Positions 14,870 through 33,705 of a stretch of 64,000 bases of DNA are shown piece after piece. The notes below the pieces were generated by a model. The model saw only the letters and a list, made by a program, of their open reading frames with translations. It had not been told where the DNA came from and did no database searches. The position numbers and the translations under genes are program-made. The DNA is from Elysia crispata (Eukaryota > Mollusca > Gastropoda > Plakobranchidae), in the NCBI GenBank assembly GCA_033675545.1, contig JAWDGP010005840.1, forward strand, positions 392,001 through 456,000. Direction: 5' to 3'. Position 1 is the first letter of the stretch; each line of letters opens with the position of its first letter.

Positions 14870-15362
14870 CAGAACATAGATCTTGATCAAAAATCCTTTT
14901 GAAATTCCAAGGCTCAAAGTAAGATCTAGATCTATCTTTTGATTTCAGTCTAGCTGCTGTAAGTAAACAGGCTCTAGATCTAGAATCTATGTCCAAGAAA
15001 CTTTTTTTTAGATTCTTTGCTTAGATGTTGCAAGATAACATGTAGATTTATTCCAGACGGTTTTAGATCTGCCGCCGTTTACATTGTAATATGTGCGTAC
15101 TTTCAGTTTCATTTCTGCTATCTCTTCCAAGCTGGGCTAACAGGAAGTAGTTCGCACATTCACCTTTTCTTTTAAAAAAATGATAATCATATTTTTTTCT
15201 TTAATTTTCCAAAAACACTATTTTGGGGGAAAATAATCTTACCACTGTCTCTAATCTTTAGGGCAATTAACAGCTTTGTGCCAAACTTGTCGTGCTTCGG
15301 TGGGCTAGAAATGTTCGGTTAGATAGTCATCATTTTTCGCCTAGCTCCATTATTAATAGATG
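14870..15362 (-). repeat. Dispersed element copy C, inverted and partial
   Basis: On the minus strand this matches copies A and B through GAGCTAGGCGAAAAATGATG, GCCCTAAAGATTAGAG, GTGCGAACTACTTCCTG and AGATCTAAAACCGTCTGG. The distal third seen in A and B is missing. Confidence 0.7.
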
Positions 15363-17519
15363 CCTCGTAATTTGCTGTACATGTATATCCTAATTCTTTC
15401 AGTGACACAAAGAAGTTAGATGGTAAAGGATGAGAACTCTTACGAGTCCTCTATTGACACTAAACTTTGTGTTCTTTCATGCAGACTGTTTCGAAGGGCA
15501 GCTGATTTAAATCATATGTTAATTTCTTTTAAAATAAGTTGCGACAAAAATTTTGCAAGGAATGTTTTGTATCATGTACTTATAGAGAAGCGTTATGCAG
15601 ACGCAATACCTGAAATAGAAGAAAAATACAATTATCGTAAGCAAAAAAATGCAAAAGCCTTTTGAATATTCAGCATAAAAAATGAAAAAAAGATAAAGGC
15701 TATCAAGTGCAAACGGTTAAAGGAGGTGTGTACTTATCTATTGGGTCAGTTGCAACTATAGAACGTAGAAAAATCTGTTGCTGGTTTATTTGAGTCATGA
15801 AAGTCCAAGATCTCGATGGTGTAAATTCAACATTTCAGACCTAAACCTGCATCTACTTCCACGTTTCAAGAAAAAAAATTATGTCACAAAAGGCTTCAGT
15901 CTCCTTTGATCATTCAATATCCATGATTATATAGATATAAAAAATCATATAGCTGTAAAACCTATGAAGTAATATGACTTTAAATGTCATGTACACCGCC
16001 TTAATCTGTGAGTATGGATTTGTGTCTAAAATCAAGCATTATTTGTGAAAATCCACGGGCAGCTTACTAAGAGCATCAATAGATAGAGAAATTTCGGCAA
16101 AAATGATATTTCAATATTGTTAAAAGACATTGAGTGTTTTTGAATGTTTTTGTTTTATCTCTGTCTTGTTAAGGACTTGGGCAAAATGATTTACATAATT
16201 TTAGCCGTTATGACATTCCAAAGCTCATAACCTCACAAATCTTGTCCTGTCCTGTTTTTAACAAAAATTTAATACCTTTTCTCATTTTTTTTTTTACACG
16301 TTTGTCGATTCATTATATTTGCTAAATATATATCTAATTAAAGGGACTTGATTAAGTTCGCTTTATTTTCCAAAGATTTCCTTTATCTTATTTTCTCAAC
16401 ATTTTGTCATCGTAAATCCATTCTTGGCGTATCTTTGCCACAAAGATCTAAAATCATTGGGCATATCTAACTTTATGTGGAAACACACTAGGCCTACATC
16501 TATGGATTTAGAGGCTTATGAACAACACTCTGCAGTGCTTTAGATGGTCATTTTTATGAGAATGATATTAATAGTAATTTCCCGAAAATTATAAAAATAA
16601 GAACTTGATGAAATTAGGTTGGCCAAGATAAAAACAAATGGAAGTCTAAACATTTTAGACCTTAACATATTTAAAAACAGTAAGCTTCCGATTATTCATT
16701 TAAAGAAAAATTGTAATCGATGAAGTTGAGTAAAACAACATATAAGTGAAAACTACATTGTCTGTTTTACATAATATAACTCCTTTAATTTTTATAAAGA
16801 TATATTGGAAAATAATGCGTGGCATTTTCACAGCATTGATAATAACATATTTCAGCTATTTTTGAACTCTATGGACAAACCTTGGTGAAACTCGCATTTC
16901 TCCATTGAATTCATTTTTCTTATTCTCTGCTCATCTGCCAATAACTAGACGTTTCATCATGATGAAAGAGAAGAACTGAAACTCAGAGTTAGATCCAGAT
17001 CTAGATTTTAGACCTTCTCGCAAAACAGAAATAAATTTAAAGAATTGAACTTATCGATGTTAGTTCGGTACTTAGTTATTTCAGGCCCGTTCGCCGTGAG
17101 ATTCACAAAATTCTTCGCCTAGGCAAATATCTGTATAATGTCGCTCTAAGTTGACGTCCCTGATCTCTGTCCTGGCTAACCTTACGTAGATGTTGATCAT
17201 TAAAAAAATTTCCAGAATGTTGGCATTACGTTGTTTTTGTTTTGTTTTTGTTTTTTTTTTGTTTGTTGTTTTTTTTTTTTTGTTTTGTTGTTGTTGTTTT
17301 TAACATTTTGTTGAGAAAGAATCCGATTTCCAGTTATTTTATTGAATTTATTTGTGAAATACAAGTCCGGAAGTGCAGGGCATTGCTGCTAGATTACTGC
17401 TAGGTATCCCTTCCTGCCATCGTGGATGTCTAGTGACGACATTTTACGTCACGTTGGACCAGTCGATAAAAAGGCTTAACTGTCTCTTTTTTCAAATAAA
17501 AATGACACCAAATGCCGAA

Positions 17520-17730
17520 CTAGACGTAAGATTGTGACTCAAAATAAGGAAAAAGTTGCAAATTATAGGCACAAGTCATACTGCCATTGATCTTAGAAAC
17601 TGCTGTAGTCAGAACCCACGAAGATGGGCAATTTTTAGACTCTGTTAGAACATAGACGCCAAGAATTATGAGGCACGTTGTTGGAAATGTGTGAATTAAC
17701 CGTAGCAAAATATTGGACAGGCGTAAATCG
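17520..17730 (-). pseudogene. Possible decayed exon of a secreted protein
   Basis: The minus strand reads LLRLIHTFPTTCLIILGVYV, then LTESKNCPSSWVLTTAVSK, then INGSMTCAYNLQLFPYFESQ before a stop. A hydrophobic leader is followed by CPSSW, an N-glycosylation sequon NGS and a second Cys, the look of a secreted extracellular protein's first exon. There is no ATG: TTG (17708) stands where a start would be expected, and no good donor is seen at the end. It is probably a broken copy; no family is assigned. Confidence 0.35.
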
Positions 17731-20434
17731 GTGGTTCGGCTTTAAGACACTCAGAAAAGCGCCAAACCGTTTGACAATTTTGTGGATAATTTGAATTTTG
17801 CGAAAACTACAATTGATGAAAACAGAAGTTTAACACAAGATAAATAGAAATAGTAAAACAATACAAATTTGGTCCTGTAATACCTTGAGATCTATTAAAG
17901 GATAAATTATTTTATTTAGTTCTAAATAGTATATCACCTTCAAAATGAGCTAATCGATATAAGAGTGGTATATCAATTTCTTAACCATTTTATAAAAACA
18001 TATTTACAACTCCCACATCACCACTGTCTAATATCAATTTGTGAAATGCTTGGATTCTAGTTATGTCTTTTAGGGGACATCTAATTCAGGACTTATTTTA
18101 TATGATCATGGTCAAATTTTGCTGAAAACAAAACTTTTCAGTTTTAAATTCTGGTTGGATTCGAATATTATGAGCATCGATATAGAATCAGATTTCACGA
18201 ACTCAATAGCCTCATCATATTCAGCTCATTTTAAAAATAATGAATCTTTCATTCTTGTGCTAAGCTCTCGTTTTATTGATATATTAATGAGGGGTGGCTG
18301 TTCAGATCAAATATAAAACTCAATTATTGATATCGACATATTTAAAATTTTTTACTAAAAATACAATATTGATTCTTTCTTTCAAGAATTAACTTTCTGA
18401 TATTAAAGACACGACATTCATATTGTAGAATGAAAGCTATAAATGTTCTGAATCTATCAGGTATCAAGAAAAAAATTTTGATTAATTTAAAAATTATTGT
18501 TTAAATTAATGGAGAGCAGAGTCAATATGTAATCAAACTGTGTGAACTCCCAAATATTTTCCAATAGTTCGATATTATTAATTTTCTACCCTATTCTGGA
18601 CCTATACTTTTTGAAAACTTTTTTTATTCTTTTTGATGTACTAAAAGTTTTCGCCTTTCAGCTACAAGAAAATTGATTTTGATTTAAATCATCATTAATC
18701 TGCTAAAAGAATGTCCAACCTTTTTTTTCCCTTGACATACATCCTATATTACTATCTATTAACCTGGAAAAAAAAACATCGAAGAGATAGCAATAACGTC
18801 ACATTTTATATAAACACAGTCCTTTCCCAGTCAATTGGTCATTCTAACTGTTTATTGAGGAAAAGCTATTATGTTGATTTTATAAAGTCACAGCTTCAAA
18901 GCAAAAATATCTTCAATGAATATTTCTTACTTCCGTTAGCGCCCTAACCTCCAGAACTCTCCTCAATTTAAATCACTTTCGGTCATTATTTATTAGAAAT
19001 AATTTTAAACAATTTTACTATTATCTATTTCCTTCCCTCAGCTTTTCTTTCTTTATTTATTTATTTTCAGATTTTGTAGAAATAAAAAAAAATTATGTAA
19101 GGTCTCTTTTTTGCCTTTTTTTAAATCTTTTAAAGATAGACATGACAAAAAAATTGAAATGTAAAATCGCAACAAAAAAAAAATAAAAATAAAAACCGCC
19201 TGCAGATTATTCTGGAAAAAAAACAAAAAACAAAAAACAAAAAAACAAAGTAAGCTTGAATCTACAAAGTGCGATGGTGTGATAATAATCAGGCTTTGAT
19301 TGTTTCTGAAAAAGAATATTATTTAGAGCACCGGCTCAAAACAGAGTCGGCCATCTTACTTTATCAGAGATGGTGTCAACAAAGAGATTACAGAAAGATG
19401 CCAGAAGGGAGTGCTATGTTCGTTTCCCCTGTTTTCTGATAGCTAAGAGAGCTTATAGGGGAAAGGGGAAAAGGGATTTTATAACATCAAAGATTTGGGG
19501 TTTTGTTGGGTTTGTTTTTTTAAAGCCATCTTATCTATGTTTTTTTTTCCTTGTGAGCATGCGTTTGTCTAAAATCTTGTTGGCGTGTTTGCGTTTTATA
19601 TTTCCTGTGAACATTCTCTTTTCTTTATAAGGGGAAATTTTCATAAAAAACAAAGTTCATTTAATGCATACTAAATTAATCTTGAAATGACAGAGGTTAC
19701 GTTTCTTTTATGATAGTTTTAGTAAATCAGATCAGGTTGACCCTCTTTTCATAGGCAGTATACAGGAATCCACCATCTTCATGTTCGATAAAAAATATCG
19801 ATGTATTTCTTTCATTAATCCTTCTGTGTAAAGGGGTTTATGACGTAAAACCCTATGCTATTTTCCGATCCTTCTAAAAGTTATTAGTCTTGGGGGCATC
19901 AGTAACCTTCCACGTGGCTTTTTTTTTCTGTAGACCTAGTACCTTATTTTTTGCGCACCTTTTTGTAACGCCAGCCCTGTCATTTTATTACTATGCCAGA
20001 CTCCAGTGCTTTTTACGTAGTTTGGTGGCTACTAGCAAAATTCTTTGGTAAAAAGAAGCTGTAATGTGAGGAATTCAGAAAAATATTCCTACAAATGGTG
20101 AATTACAATACAATCCTGCCCAACCAAAATTTAAGAGACCCTTTCATAGCTGAATTCTCTTTTCAGATAAAAGGGGAGTAATTACAAAGGATGTAATGGG
20201 GCATAAGGAAAAAAAAATTCTGGTTTAAGCAACTTATTTGGTTTTCCAGTTTCGGTATGAAAAGTTTTCACTGTATTGCCAATGATTATGTGTACAGTAT
20301 ACCAAGACTTATGAAATCATATATATATCACCTGACTACCATCTATTCTTCTTCGTTATTTGAATTTGAGAAAATCACGGATCTTATTCTATAGACTGCT
20401 CTTTCTCAATATCATCCTCTTCAAAAGCATAAAT

Positions 20435-20545
<111 letters not shown>

Positions 20546-21040
20546 CTCCCTCTCTCTTCAACGTTGCAATTCAGGTTTTCGTAACAAAACCGAACAAGTT
20601 ATTTACGAAACAAATCTGAGTACATCTCAATTTTCAGAGGCTCATTCGCACTTTTTATCCAATCTGAACTTTAAGACTCTGGATTTATTGGTTGAGGGAT
20701 TTCAACTTTCCTCCATGTCATGGCTTGATCTTGATAATTTGCCTTAAGATGCGCATCTTTAGATCTGGTCCACGAGGTGGTAAAAGACTTATGTCAAGAC
20801 CATGAATGCCTATAGAACTGATCTAAGCGATATTCCTTTACTTTCTTTGATGTCTACATTATTTTCCTGAGAGAGTAGTTGACCAAAGATGTTTCTTTAT
20901 GCCTTGTTGATGGAACTTTTTAATGCTTGCGGGGAATCATAACTTATTTTCAATAAGTCTTTGTTTGATGAACTTGTATTATTAAACACATATTGTTGAA
21001 ATGTCAAAACATCAGGGTCAATGTCACTACGTACTTGCAT

Positions 21041-22240
21041 TTAAGATGACAAAGAAACTAATTTGTCATTTCCAGGTGGATCAAAGGGATTTAAGAATAC
21101 CTTGAATAGCTGAATTATTTTCTGAACATCAGTTTCTGATTTGATTTTCATTTGAGATGTTTTATTTTCTTTTGATCCCCATCGTAGGTGCCTAATCCGA
21201 ATTCGTGCTGTAGAAGTGCAGTGCCGTGTAACACACCACCTTAGGTGGGCAGCTTCATTCTCACTGAAAACAATTATGCATCTTTTACTTTTGGTATTTC
21301 CATTGATGCTCTGTTCTATTGTCAAATCATCCGTGACTGTTGAAGCGGGCTCAGATGAACGACATTCACTAAAGCCATAATCTTACAAAAATTCTTTCGA
21401 CCCCGGATGGTATTTTTTTTTTAATTCAGCAAAAGAAGGCTGTGATTATGCTGTAAAGTGACGAGCATTGTATTGGTGGTCTTACTGGAGAATAAAGGGA
21501 ACATACTCTCAAGGATAATAAAGTGGAGATCCAGATCATTTGTAATGGCTGCCCTTAGACAATTTAGCATATTCCATATGAACTCACAGTACTGTATCCA
21601 AAACTGTGCAGTTTTACCCAGTATTCCCTGGCGGACACCTTGTTAAAACTTTTAGAACTCTTTTACAGCAGCATCTGGAAATATGCTTTGCTTTTCTGAG
21701 AGAACGATGATTTTTGTTTCCGTCTTTGCATAGTTTAGCAGTATGCTCATACCAATCGACTGTAATGAAAATAAACCGGAAGTTCTATTGCTTCAAGGTC
21801 AGTTTTATAAACTTGAATGGGCTTGTTATAGCACTTATCTATTAAAACACCATCTATAAAGCTAGTTGCACAAACCTTTGAATCAACAGCTGTCTGTCTT
21901 CGAAACCAATCGCTGACTACTTTTCCTAGTGCTTTTCAGTAGGCATTGTTGAAATGGAATACACCTAGATGAATTATCATATCGTTGAAAAGGAATTGGT
22001 GATAGGCCTACCACACAAGAGTATACATATGCAGTTTTTGCTGGGCAAGATCAAATGTTATGAAGTTGAACTTTTGTTGTAGATCTTCACTTGCTCTTTG
22101 ACAGATTTTTAAGACTTCCTGTGTAGTTTCATAGTCTATCATATAGGGTACTAGATCTAGAAGGCATTTCTGCAAGACAAATCTGTTTAGTGAAATGTCA
22201 GGGTCTAAGCCTTGGATAAACACTGCATCAAGAGTCCATA
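21041..22240 (-). pseudogene. Decayed transposon-type ORF
   Basis: Several broken frames on the minus strand line up in order: FIQGLDPDISLNRFVLQKC, then FNFITFDLAQQKLHMY (about 22223-22008), then in another frame FNDMIIHLGVFHFNNAY and VDSKVCATSFIDGVL, then a C-terminal stretch ending LFKVFLNPFDPPGNDKLVSL (21325-21041). The pattern ITFD.A...K, then a GG/GVFH-like motif, then NPF.....LV.LSS at the end matches, from memory, an unnamed repetitive ORF family common in invertebrate genomes. In-frame stops and frameshifts make it non-functional. Confidence 0.5.
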
Positions 22241-25200
22241 GCGATTAATATGCAGCTCTACATTTGGCGTAAAACCATAACAATGGCTCGATCAGAGAAA
22301 TCTTTCCTTCATTAGGAGTCATTCAAAATTGGTAATAATAGGTGTAAGGTTACAAATAAATATGTCCAAAATATTGTATTTAGCCTATAGAAATAATAAC
22401 TATGCCACCTAAAAGCTAAATAATTGAAGTAGTTTTTAATACACATACCATGGACTCATACATTTAAAAACATATATTTTAGAAACTCCTTATTTAAAAA
22501 GAAGCCCCGAATTTTTTTTCTACATTTTTACATGAATTATTCTAATTACATCGATAGAATCACGCCATATATGTCAAATCAAAGGTCATTCTGATATGGT
22601 CATTTTGAGATATTTCAAATACTATCTGGACCTTTGGTAAAGAAATGATAGGCAAAAACATGGCTGGCTTGAAAAGTCTGCGCTTCGTGATCTTTCAGGG
22701 GATGTAACTCTATAACGTGCGCTTTTTTAGGGAAACTTTTTTTTTTTTTAAGTCCTCATATAATCCCATATATAAAAAAATTACTAAATATTCGCTAAGG
22801 TGAGAGACAGCACATTGAGCAGTTGGCACGGGGCCAGTATAGATTCTTACCCTTGTTATCATTATCATGTTAGTACAAGTAACATGAATTACACTCCCTA
22901 CGTTTTTTTGTAACATTTACAGATGAAGCCAATAAAGGCGGAAAGACTAAAATTATGTAATTTTGAATTTTGTCCATATGAGTTCAGGTTGGGTGACTCT
23001 TTACACCTTAATTTACAAAAAAAAATTATCAAAATGGAAAGCTGCTCTTGTCACTTTTTGCAAGAATTCATATTCTTATATTAAGCGTTAAGAAGGTTCT
23101 TTAAATAGATATTTACAGAGTCCAGAATGAGTTGTTTTCGACTGATTTTGTACACTTCTTTTGAGCTACATTTTAAACAATCGTCAAAGATTACTGCGCA
23201 GAGCTTTGAAACGATATAACAGCATAGATAATTTTTTTAACAATTTTTAGGGCATTTTCCACCTATAAAATTTGCTGCTGTTCAAAATGCAGTTTTGTGT
23301 CATAATCTATGTATGGGTTTTTAAAATCATATACTACAAAGGGGTATCTAAAATGTGCGCATCGCTTCACACTTAAAGGAGATTTCAAAAATCAAAAGAT
23401 CTAACACCTAAAGAGTTTTTGAGTTTAGTAATTTTTTTTATTATTATTTTGTTTACTTATTTATTTCTAATTTTTTTTTTTTTTAGGGAGGGGGTCGATT
23501 TTTCATTAAGATTATTTTCATATCATATAAATTGAAACAATTTTCAAATTTTGTGGCTGTAACTTACGGCTTTTATTCTAAGAGCAAATGATATTAACGT
23601 GTTTAATCTTATATGTACAGACAACTATTCAAGATTCAGAGACAATGTGCTCGATATAAATATCGGTAGTTTCCGATTATCCGCCAGATTCCGATCCAGG
23701 AGGTGTTTACTCTAGATAATGCACTGAGCTGTTGGCCAATCTTCAGGAAATGACCTTAGTTAGAGTTCAGACTCCTTAAGTGGAGTCGTGTAAAGTTTCT
23801 GTACCACAGAGGCTAACTCGTCATTAAAAAACAAATAAATCCTTTAATAAATTATACGTGGAGTTATTTTAGTCCTCCTGGTGGGTTTAATTGTATACTA
23901 TGTCTAATTTTTATTTTTTTTAATATCGATAGCTTACCTAAAGTTGATGAGAATTTGTTACATTTTTAGTGGGTTTTTTTTTTGTGTGTGTGTATGTATG
24001 GCAGAGTTCTTTTCTGATTTAACAAGAGCTTCGCATGTTTTGTTCCCTACTATAGACAGTGGGTTGACATACTCTGTAATAATTATCAAGATTGGCTCTC
24101 TTCACTGTAGGGATTACTGGACTGTTTTGAAGGGGGGAAAAATATTTCAGGATTTTGCTCCAAAGCCAAAAAAATTTTTTTTTACAAAATAATCTTAGGC
24201 CAGGTGGCTGACATTTACGGTGTTGCGTCAGTTCATGAAGACTAAGCAATCACAAAATCATGAGCAACCTTCATTAAGATTTTTACTATGCATCACCTAC
24301 ATTCTCACTGTATATTGGTTAAACTCTTAGCCGAATTCTTAATAACTAAATATGATCTCGCATAGTATGAACCGGTTTTTTGTTTTTTTTTTGTTTGTTT
24401 GTTTGGTTTTTTTTTTTGTTTGTTTGTTTTTTTTGTTTTGTTTTGTTTTGTTTGTTTGTTTTTGTAAGAAAAAGTTCTTGAACTGCGTTTGAACAATGTT
24501 ACATTGATTTGATTTTTAACGAAAATCAAGTTTATATTTCATTGTTTTGTTATTTTTTATCCTGCACCCTTACAATAATGAGCCTTTTAAGGTGGCAATT
24601 GGAGCGTATAGTAGGGGAAGACAACTGTCGCTATCTTTAGCTTCAATGGTGCCAAGTGAGTGTAGTCTTTGTAGTTTGCTTTTATTTCCTTTTTTATTTG
24701 TGTAAAAAATTTAACGATCTATGGAGGTTTTTTTTTATAAATATATCCAAATTATAAACAACCGAAAATAATTCCGCGCAATCATGCCACATGAATGGGC
24801 CGGTTTTATGAGGCGAATCTATAGTTAGTAACTCTTCATAAAACAGGCCCATTATTTGTAAATGTCACTCTGATTGTATCGCGAATCTTCTAAAATAAAA
24901 TCTGCTACCTTTCCATTTAAATTCTTTCTATTCCGCCCTTGACACACAAAACTAATTTTAATTTAATTCTGTCATGAAGTATAGCATTTAGAGAGATTTA
25001 AGAACCTTCATCAATTTATAACTCCCATTCTCTCATTTTCAGTTTTTCCACAAAGTTTTCACAAAGCTTGGTGGCTGTCGTGCAGGTTATTTTAGTGTTT
25101 AACTGTTTATTTAGGGAAAAAAGCGCTCCCTATCTGGCGTTGTTGAGATTAGAATCGATTCGCTATTAAAATAACATGGCTTTAAATGTTTTTAAAAATT

Positions 25201-26251
25201 TGCTGTGCTCCATCATCTTACCGCGGGATTTTTTTTTCCTTTCATACAGCTGTCTATTTCTATCTCTTTATCCTATTCTCTCGGAAACATTAATTTGGTA
25301 AAAGTCTCACTTTCGTAGATGCTCTTTTACCTATATTTTATACCACTGAAAATGTTACTTTATGCGTTAAATAATCCTCTTACGCAAATCATAATCAAAT
25401 TAATTTCTTTTTTATAAAAGACGGTTATCGATGACAGCTTTTTCAAAGTTTTCAAATAATTTAGTAATCGTTTGGTTCTATTACCGTAAAATATAATGCT
25501 GTAAGCTTCAAAGTCGTTGTGGTCGATTGAAAATTCAGAAGTTTAAAATACAATAACTTATATTTTGGAAAATTCATCATTTTTTCCCCAAAATAGCATT
25601 ACCGTCATGTCCCTGAACATTTTTTTTTCTGAAAAAATCCTTGCCAACTCCCTTATTCTTTGCTAAGTAGACGCGTTGAGTCTGATGAATTTATCAAAGC
25701 AGTTTTTGTTTCCATCTGCGCTCCAATTTCTTCTTTCACATTTCCTGTTTTATAATCATCACAAATGTAAACAAAGATTCTTCCTTGTGTTTCTCCAATT
25801 TTTTTTTTTTTTGTCTTTCTGGGTGCACTATTTCGCTTCCAGCATTCTTTACATTTAATTATACAGACCGCAGGAAAGAAAACTATATGAGTTTACAGTA
25901 AATTCGCTTATTATGTCATATCTTATCATTAACTCCTCCCATATGCCTCCCATCGCGTGGATTTAGTTCACCAAGTCTGATCTGATGAAAAGAAAAGATT
26001 CTCTTTCCTATTTTCAGCCACGTAAGAGCCAAGTATAAACAAAACATATTTCCAGCGCTAAATAAATAAAACTAAGAAAACAAAAATAAAAACATGTGTT
26101 CGTCTGGACCCGCTGCTTAAATGTCAGGATAATGTAACTGTCGATCTCTGGAGAAGGAGGAAGTTACCACGAGGTTTCCAGGAGGTGGGCTAAACTCTCC
26201 GTTTACAAAAGTAGGAATCTAAAGCATAAACTGGCCAACGGTCATCGGTCA
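22241..26251. other. Intergenic stretch upstream of the secreted-protein gene
   Basis: AT-rich. Holds the inverted repeat at 24.8 kb and a TTTG-rich tract at 24.38-24.46 kb. The last 150 bp before 26252 are likely promoter or 5' UTR. Confidence 0.5.
24794..24853. repeat. Hairpin-forming inverted repeat (60 bp)
   Basis: AATGGGCCGGTTTTATGA and TCATAAAACAGGCCCATT pair over 18 bp with one mismatch around a 24-nt loop. It may be a minimal MITE or a structured RNA element; no neighbouring gene explains it. Confidence 0.6.
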
Positions 26252-30497
<4,246 letters not shown>

Positions 30498-30699
30498 TGG
30501 AGCGACGCTCGGAGGGCATCATGGACAGAGGCCAGGCATCGGACACTTGACGACGTACAACACGACCGACACGGCAGGACATGAGCACGTTGCTCCGTTA
30601 ACAATGTTGACGGCGTTTTAACCATCCAGTACCTAACACAATTTTCTCTACCTTTTAATTTTCTTATGAAAAGAAATCCTATCTGTAAAAATATGAACA

Positions 30700-30705
30700 A
30701 ATAAA
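30700..30705 (+). terminator. Candidate poly(A) signal of the secreted-protein gene
   Basis: AATAAA about 200 bp after the TGA at 30495-30497, in AT-rich sequence following the GC-rich terminal exon. The hexamer is common by chance in AT-rich DNA. Confidence 0.3.
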
Positions 30706-32520
30706 CAAAAGAACATCAGCAAAATCCATGCCTCTTCAGCTTTCGTTTTTGCTTTTTGTTCTTTTATACTCTTTATACGATTGTCCATATGCTTTTCCTG
30801 TTAATATTGTTGGTCATCATCACTTGAGCTCCGATGTGCTTTTTCAATACACTTAATGCACTTATTGATTATCTCGTTGCTGAGAACATTGTGACACAGA
30901 CTGGAGTTACCAAGATATTAAGTCATTGTTGACATTGAAAGAAGTAAAGCTTTGTAGTAATTAGCTAGCTCTCTCCGTGATGCTAGTTTATAATCTGTCT
31001 TGATCCAACAATCGTATTCACTTGGTGCTTTTAGGCAGTAAGGTTTCCACAATGGACGCTATTGCTTAAATGTACTCGAGCTCAGGAGCTGATTTACACT
31101 TTAACCTTTTTTTTTTTTTATTGTATTTTAATTTTTTTTTAATTTTTTTTAATGAGTTTGGAATATAAACAAAGGGGGCCACAATTTATAAATACTGGTC
31201 GTAGAAAAACAGAGTATTTCGGGCGTCTTTTTAATTTTGTTGCCTCTGATTGTTTGACATGACGTATGATGCCGTAACTAGGCAATAACGATGAAAGTAA
31301 TCTAGCAGTACGGTTTAGCTTTCCGCTTTCGCATTTCCAAAAAAAAAAAAAAATCGACAAAACCCTAAACTGTGGTTCTTTTTCAACAAAAAGTATATTC
31401 CAATATTCTGGAAAACATTAATTTGCAAAGACTCAACCACGACACGTTCAGCTTTGTAAGGTTATTTTTTTTTTCCCGACAACATCCAGAAATTGGATCT
31501 AGATCTAACTTAGAAACGTTTAGTTACCATCAGGTATGCAGATAATGAGAGAGAAAGAAAAAAACAATCGATGAAGTTAATAGGTCGATTCGGTCAACTC
31601 CATGCTTTTGAGCGCATAAACGAAAGCATCAAAAGTTAATTGTGGTAAAAGAATAATTTTTTTTTGTTTATCTTTTGCAATATTCAACTGGTTTTTTTTT
31701 ATAATACTGTGACATCAAGAAAAAAAAATAGCGGTCAAGTGATTTATAAAACATCTATTTAGATGTAACTGTTCTCATTCTTGTTTGCTTTATTAAGTTG
31801 GGGTTGTTGTTTTTTTGTTTTTGTTTTTTGGTTTTTTTTTAGGGGGGGAGGGGGAAGGTGATCATTTTCTTTGTTGCTTTGATCTGTTTCCGTTGTTATT
31901 GTTGTTGTTATACTTATTTGTTTATTTTATCTTGTTTATCTTTTTTTTTTCTTAATTTTAATGTTTTCTCACTATCAACTCAACATCGCCAGTTGTACCA
32001 TAGTTTTGCGTATAAATGTGAGGAAAAAAGGCTGTTATAAATACATTGATAAGGGGGAAAATAGAGCTTTGGAGCCTCTACTATGAAGGATTTATTCTTT
32101 TACAAGATATATCATATTTATGTGTCTTCCAACATTATCTTGGGGCGACGCATTGAAGGAAAAAAATGTGATGTCATTACTTGCTATAAACAGACCGGGG
32201 AGCAAAGGCCCTTTTAATTATAACGTCGGAATCCATGTTGACTTTGAACGTGAATTAGATTACAAAATGACCATTATTGCCCCTTAAAACAGACGTCTTT
32301 CTAGTCAAGGATTATAACTTCTGTTTCATGACCTAATTTTTTTCCAAGACATCAAAGATATCTAATTACGTCCCTTCGACATTAATGATTATTCGTCAGA
32401 AGGAGGCAGAGGTTTACTAAAGGTGTGATAGGGAGCACAACGATTGCTACAGTGGTGTTCAATTGGTAGGGTCTGTACGAGTATGCAGGCATAGCAAACC
32501 TGAAACGATTGTACATGAAG

Positions 32521-32782
<262 letters not shown>

Positions 32783-33076
32783 CTTTCTCTGACTAATACG
32801 ATATTGGTCAAAGATTAGTACATATATTTAAGGACAACGAATTCAAGTCAACATCACGCCATTTTCATTGATTTCATTAAGAGTTAAATCGCGACTGTTT
32901 AAATATAATCTTGTAAACTCCATGATACTGAATCCCATGAAAGTGAACTACAAAAAACATTAATCCTAATTCTTCTTCTTTTTTCGACAGTATAGCTTTC
33001 GAAATTTTAGAGAACGTTATACTAGTCTCTAGAATGTACAAGTTCTTTAACTTTCTTTATAAGTACATTTAATCAA

Positions 33077-33304
<228 letters not shown>

Positions 33305-33699
33305 GGATAAGCTACTTTTTACAAGTCCAATATAGTATCTCAGAGTGATGTCAGTACTAAAATAATTTTGTTCTTCCGTACTAATCCGATAAGTACACAT
33401 TCACAAGTACACTTTATACAATGCGGAAAAACTGTTCATTGCGTAGGGAACTTTCCTTTATTACACATTACAATGAAACAGCCTATAGTTTAACAAAAAT
33501 TAAGTACTTTTGAGAAAAACATACAGCACGAAGGGTAGCAATATTCCTCTTTTACATAAAGATATGCTTAAAATTTACATGTGAGCTTTATCTGAAAAAG
33601 GCGACACAAAGAGGAAAAAAAAATGCCTGCATAGCAGAATAAAAGTAAAAAATGACTAAAATAAGGGCAGGTACCTTTTTTGAAAATTTGGGTCAAACT

Positions 33700-33705
33700 T
33701 TTATT
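33700..33705 (-). terminator. Candidate poly(A) signal of the GPCR gene
   Basis: AATAAA on the minus strand about 380 nt after the stop. It is a plausible end of the 3' UTR but the motif is common by chance in AT-rich sequence. Confidence 0.2.

Noticed and set aside
15420..15665. 81-codon plus-strand frame with ATG
   Set aside because: No family resemblance, no splice context, and flanks with the same composition. Left unannotated.
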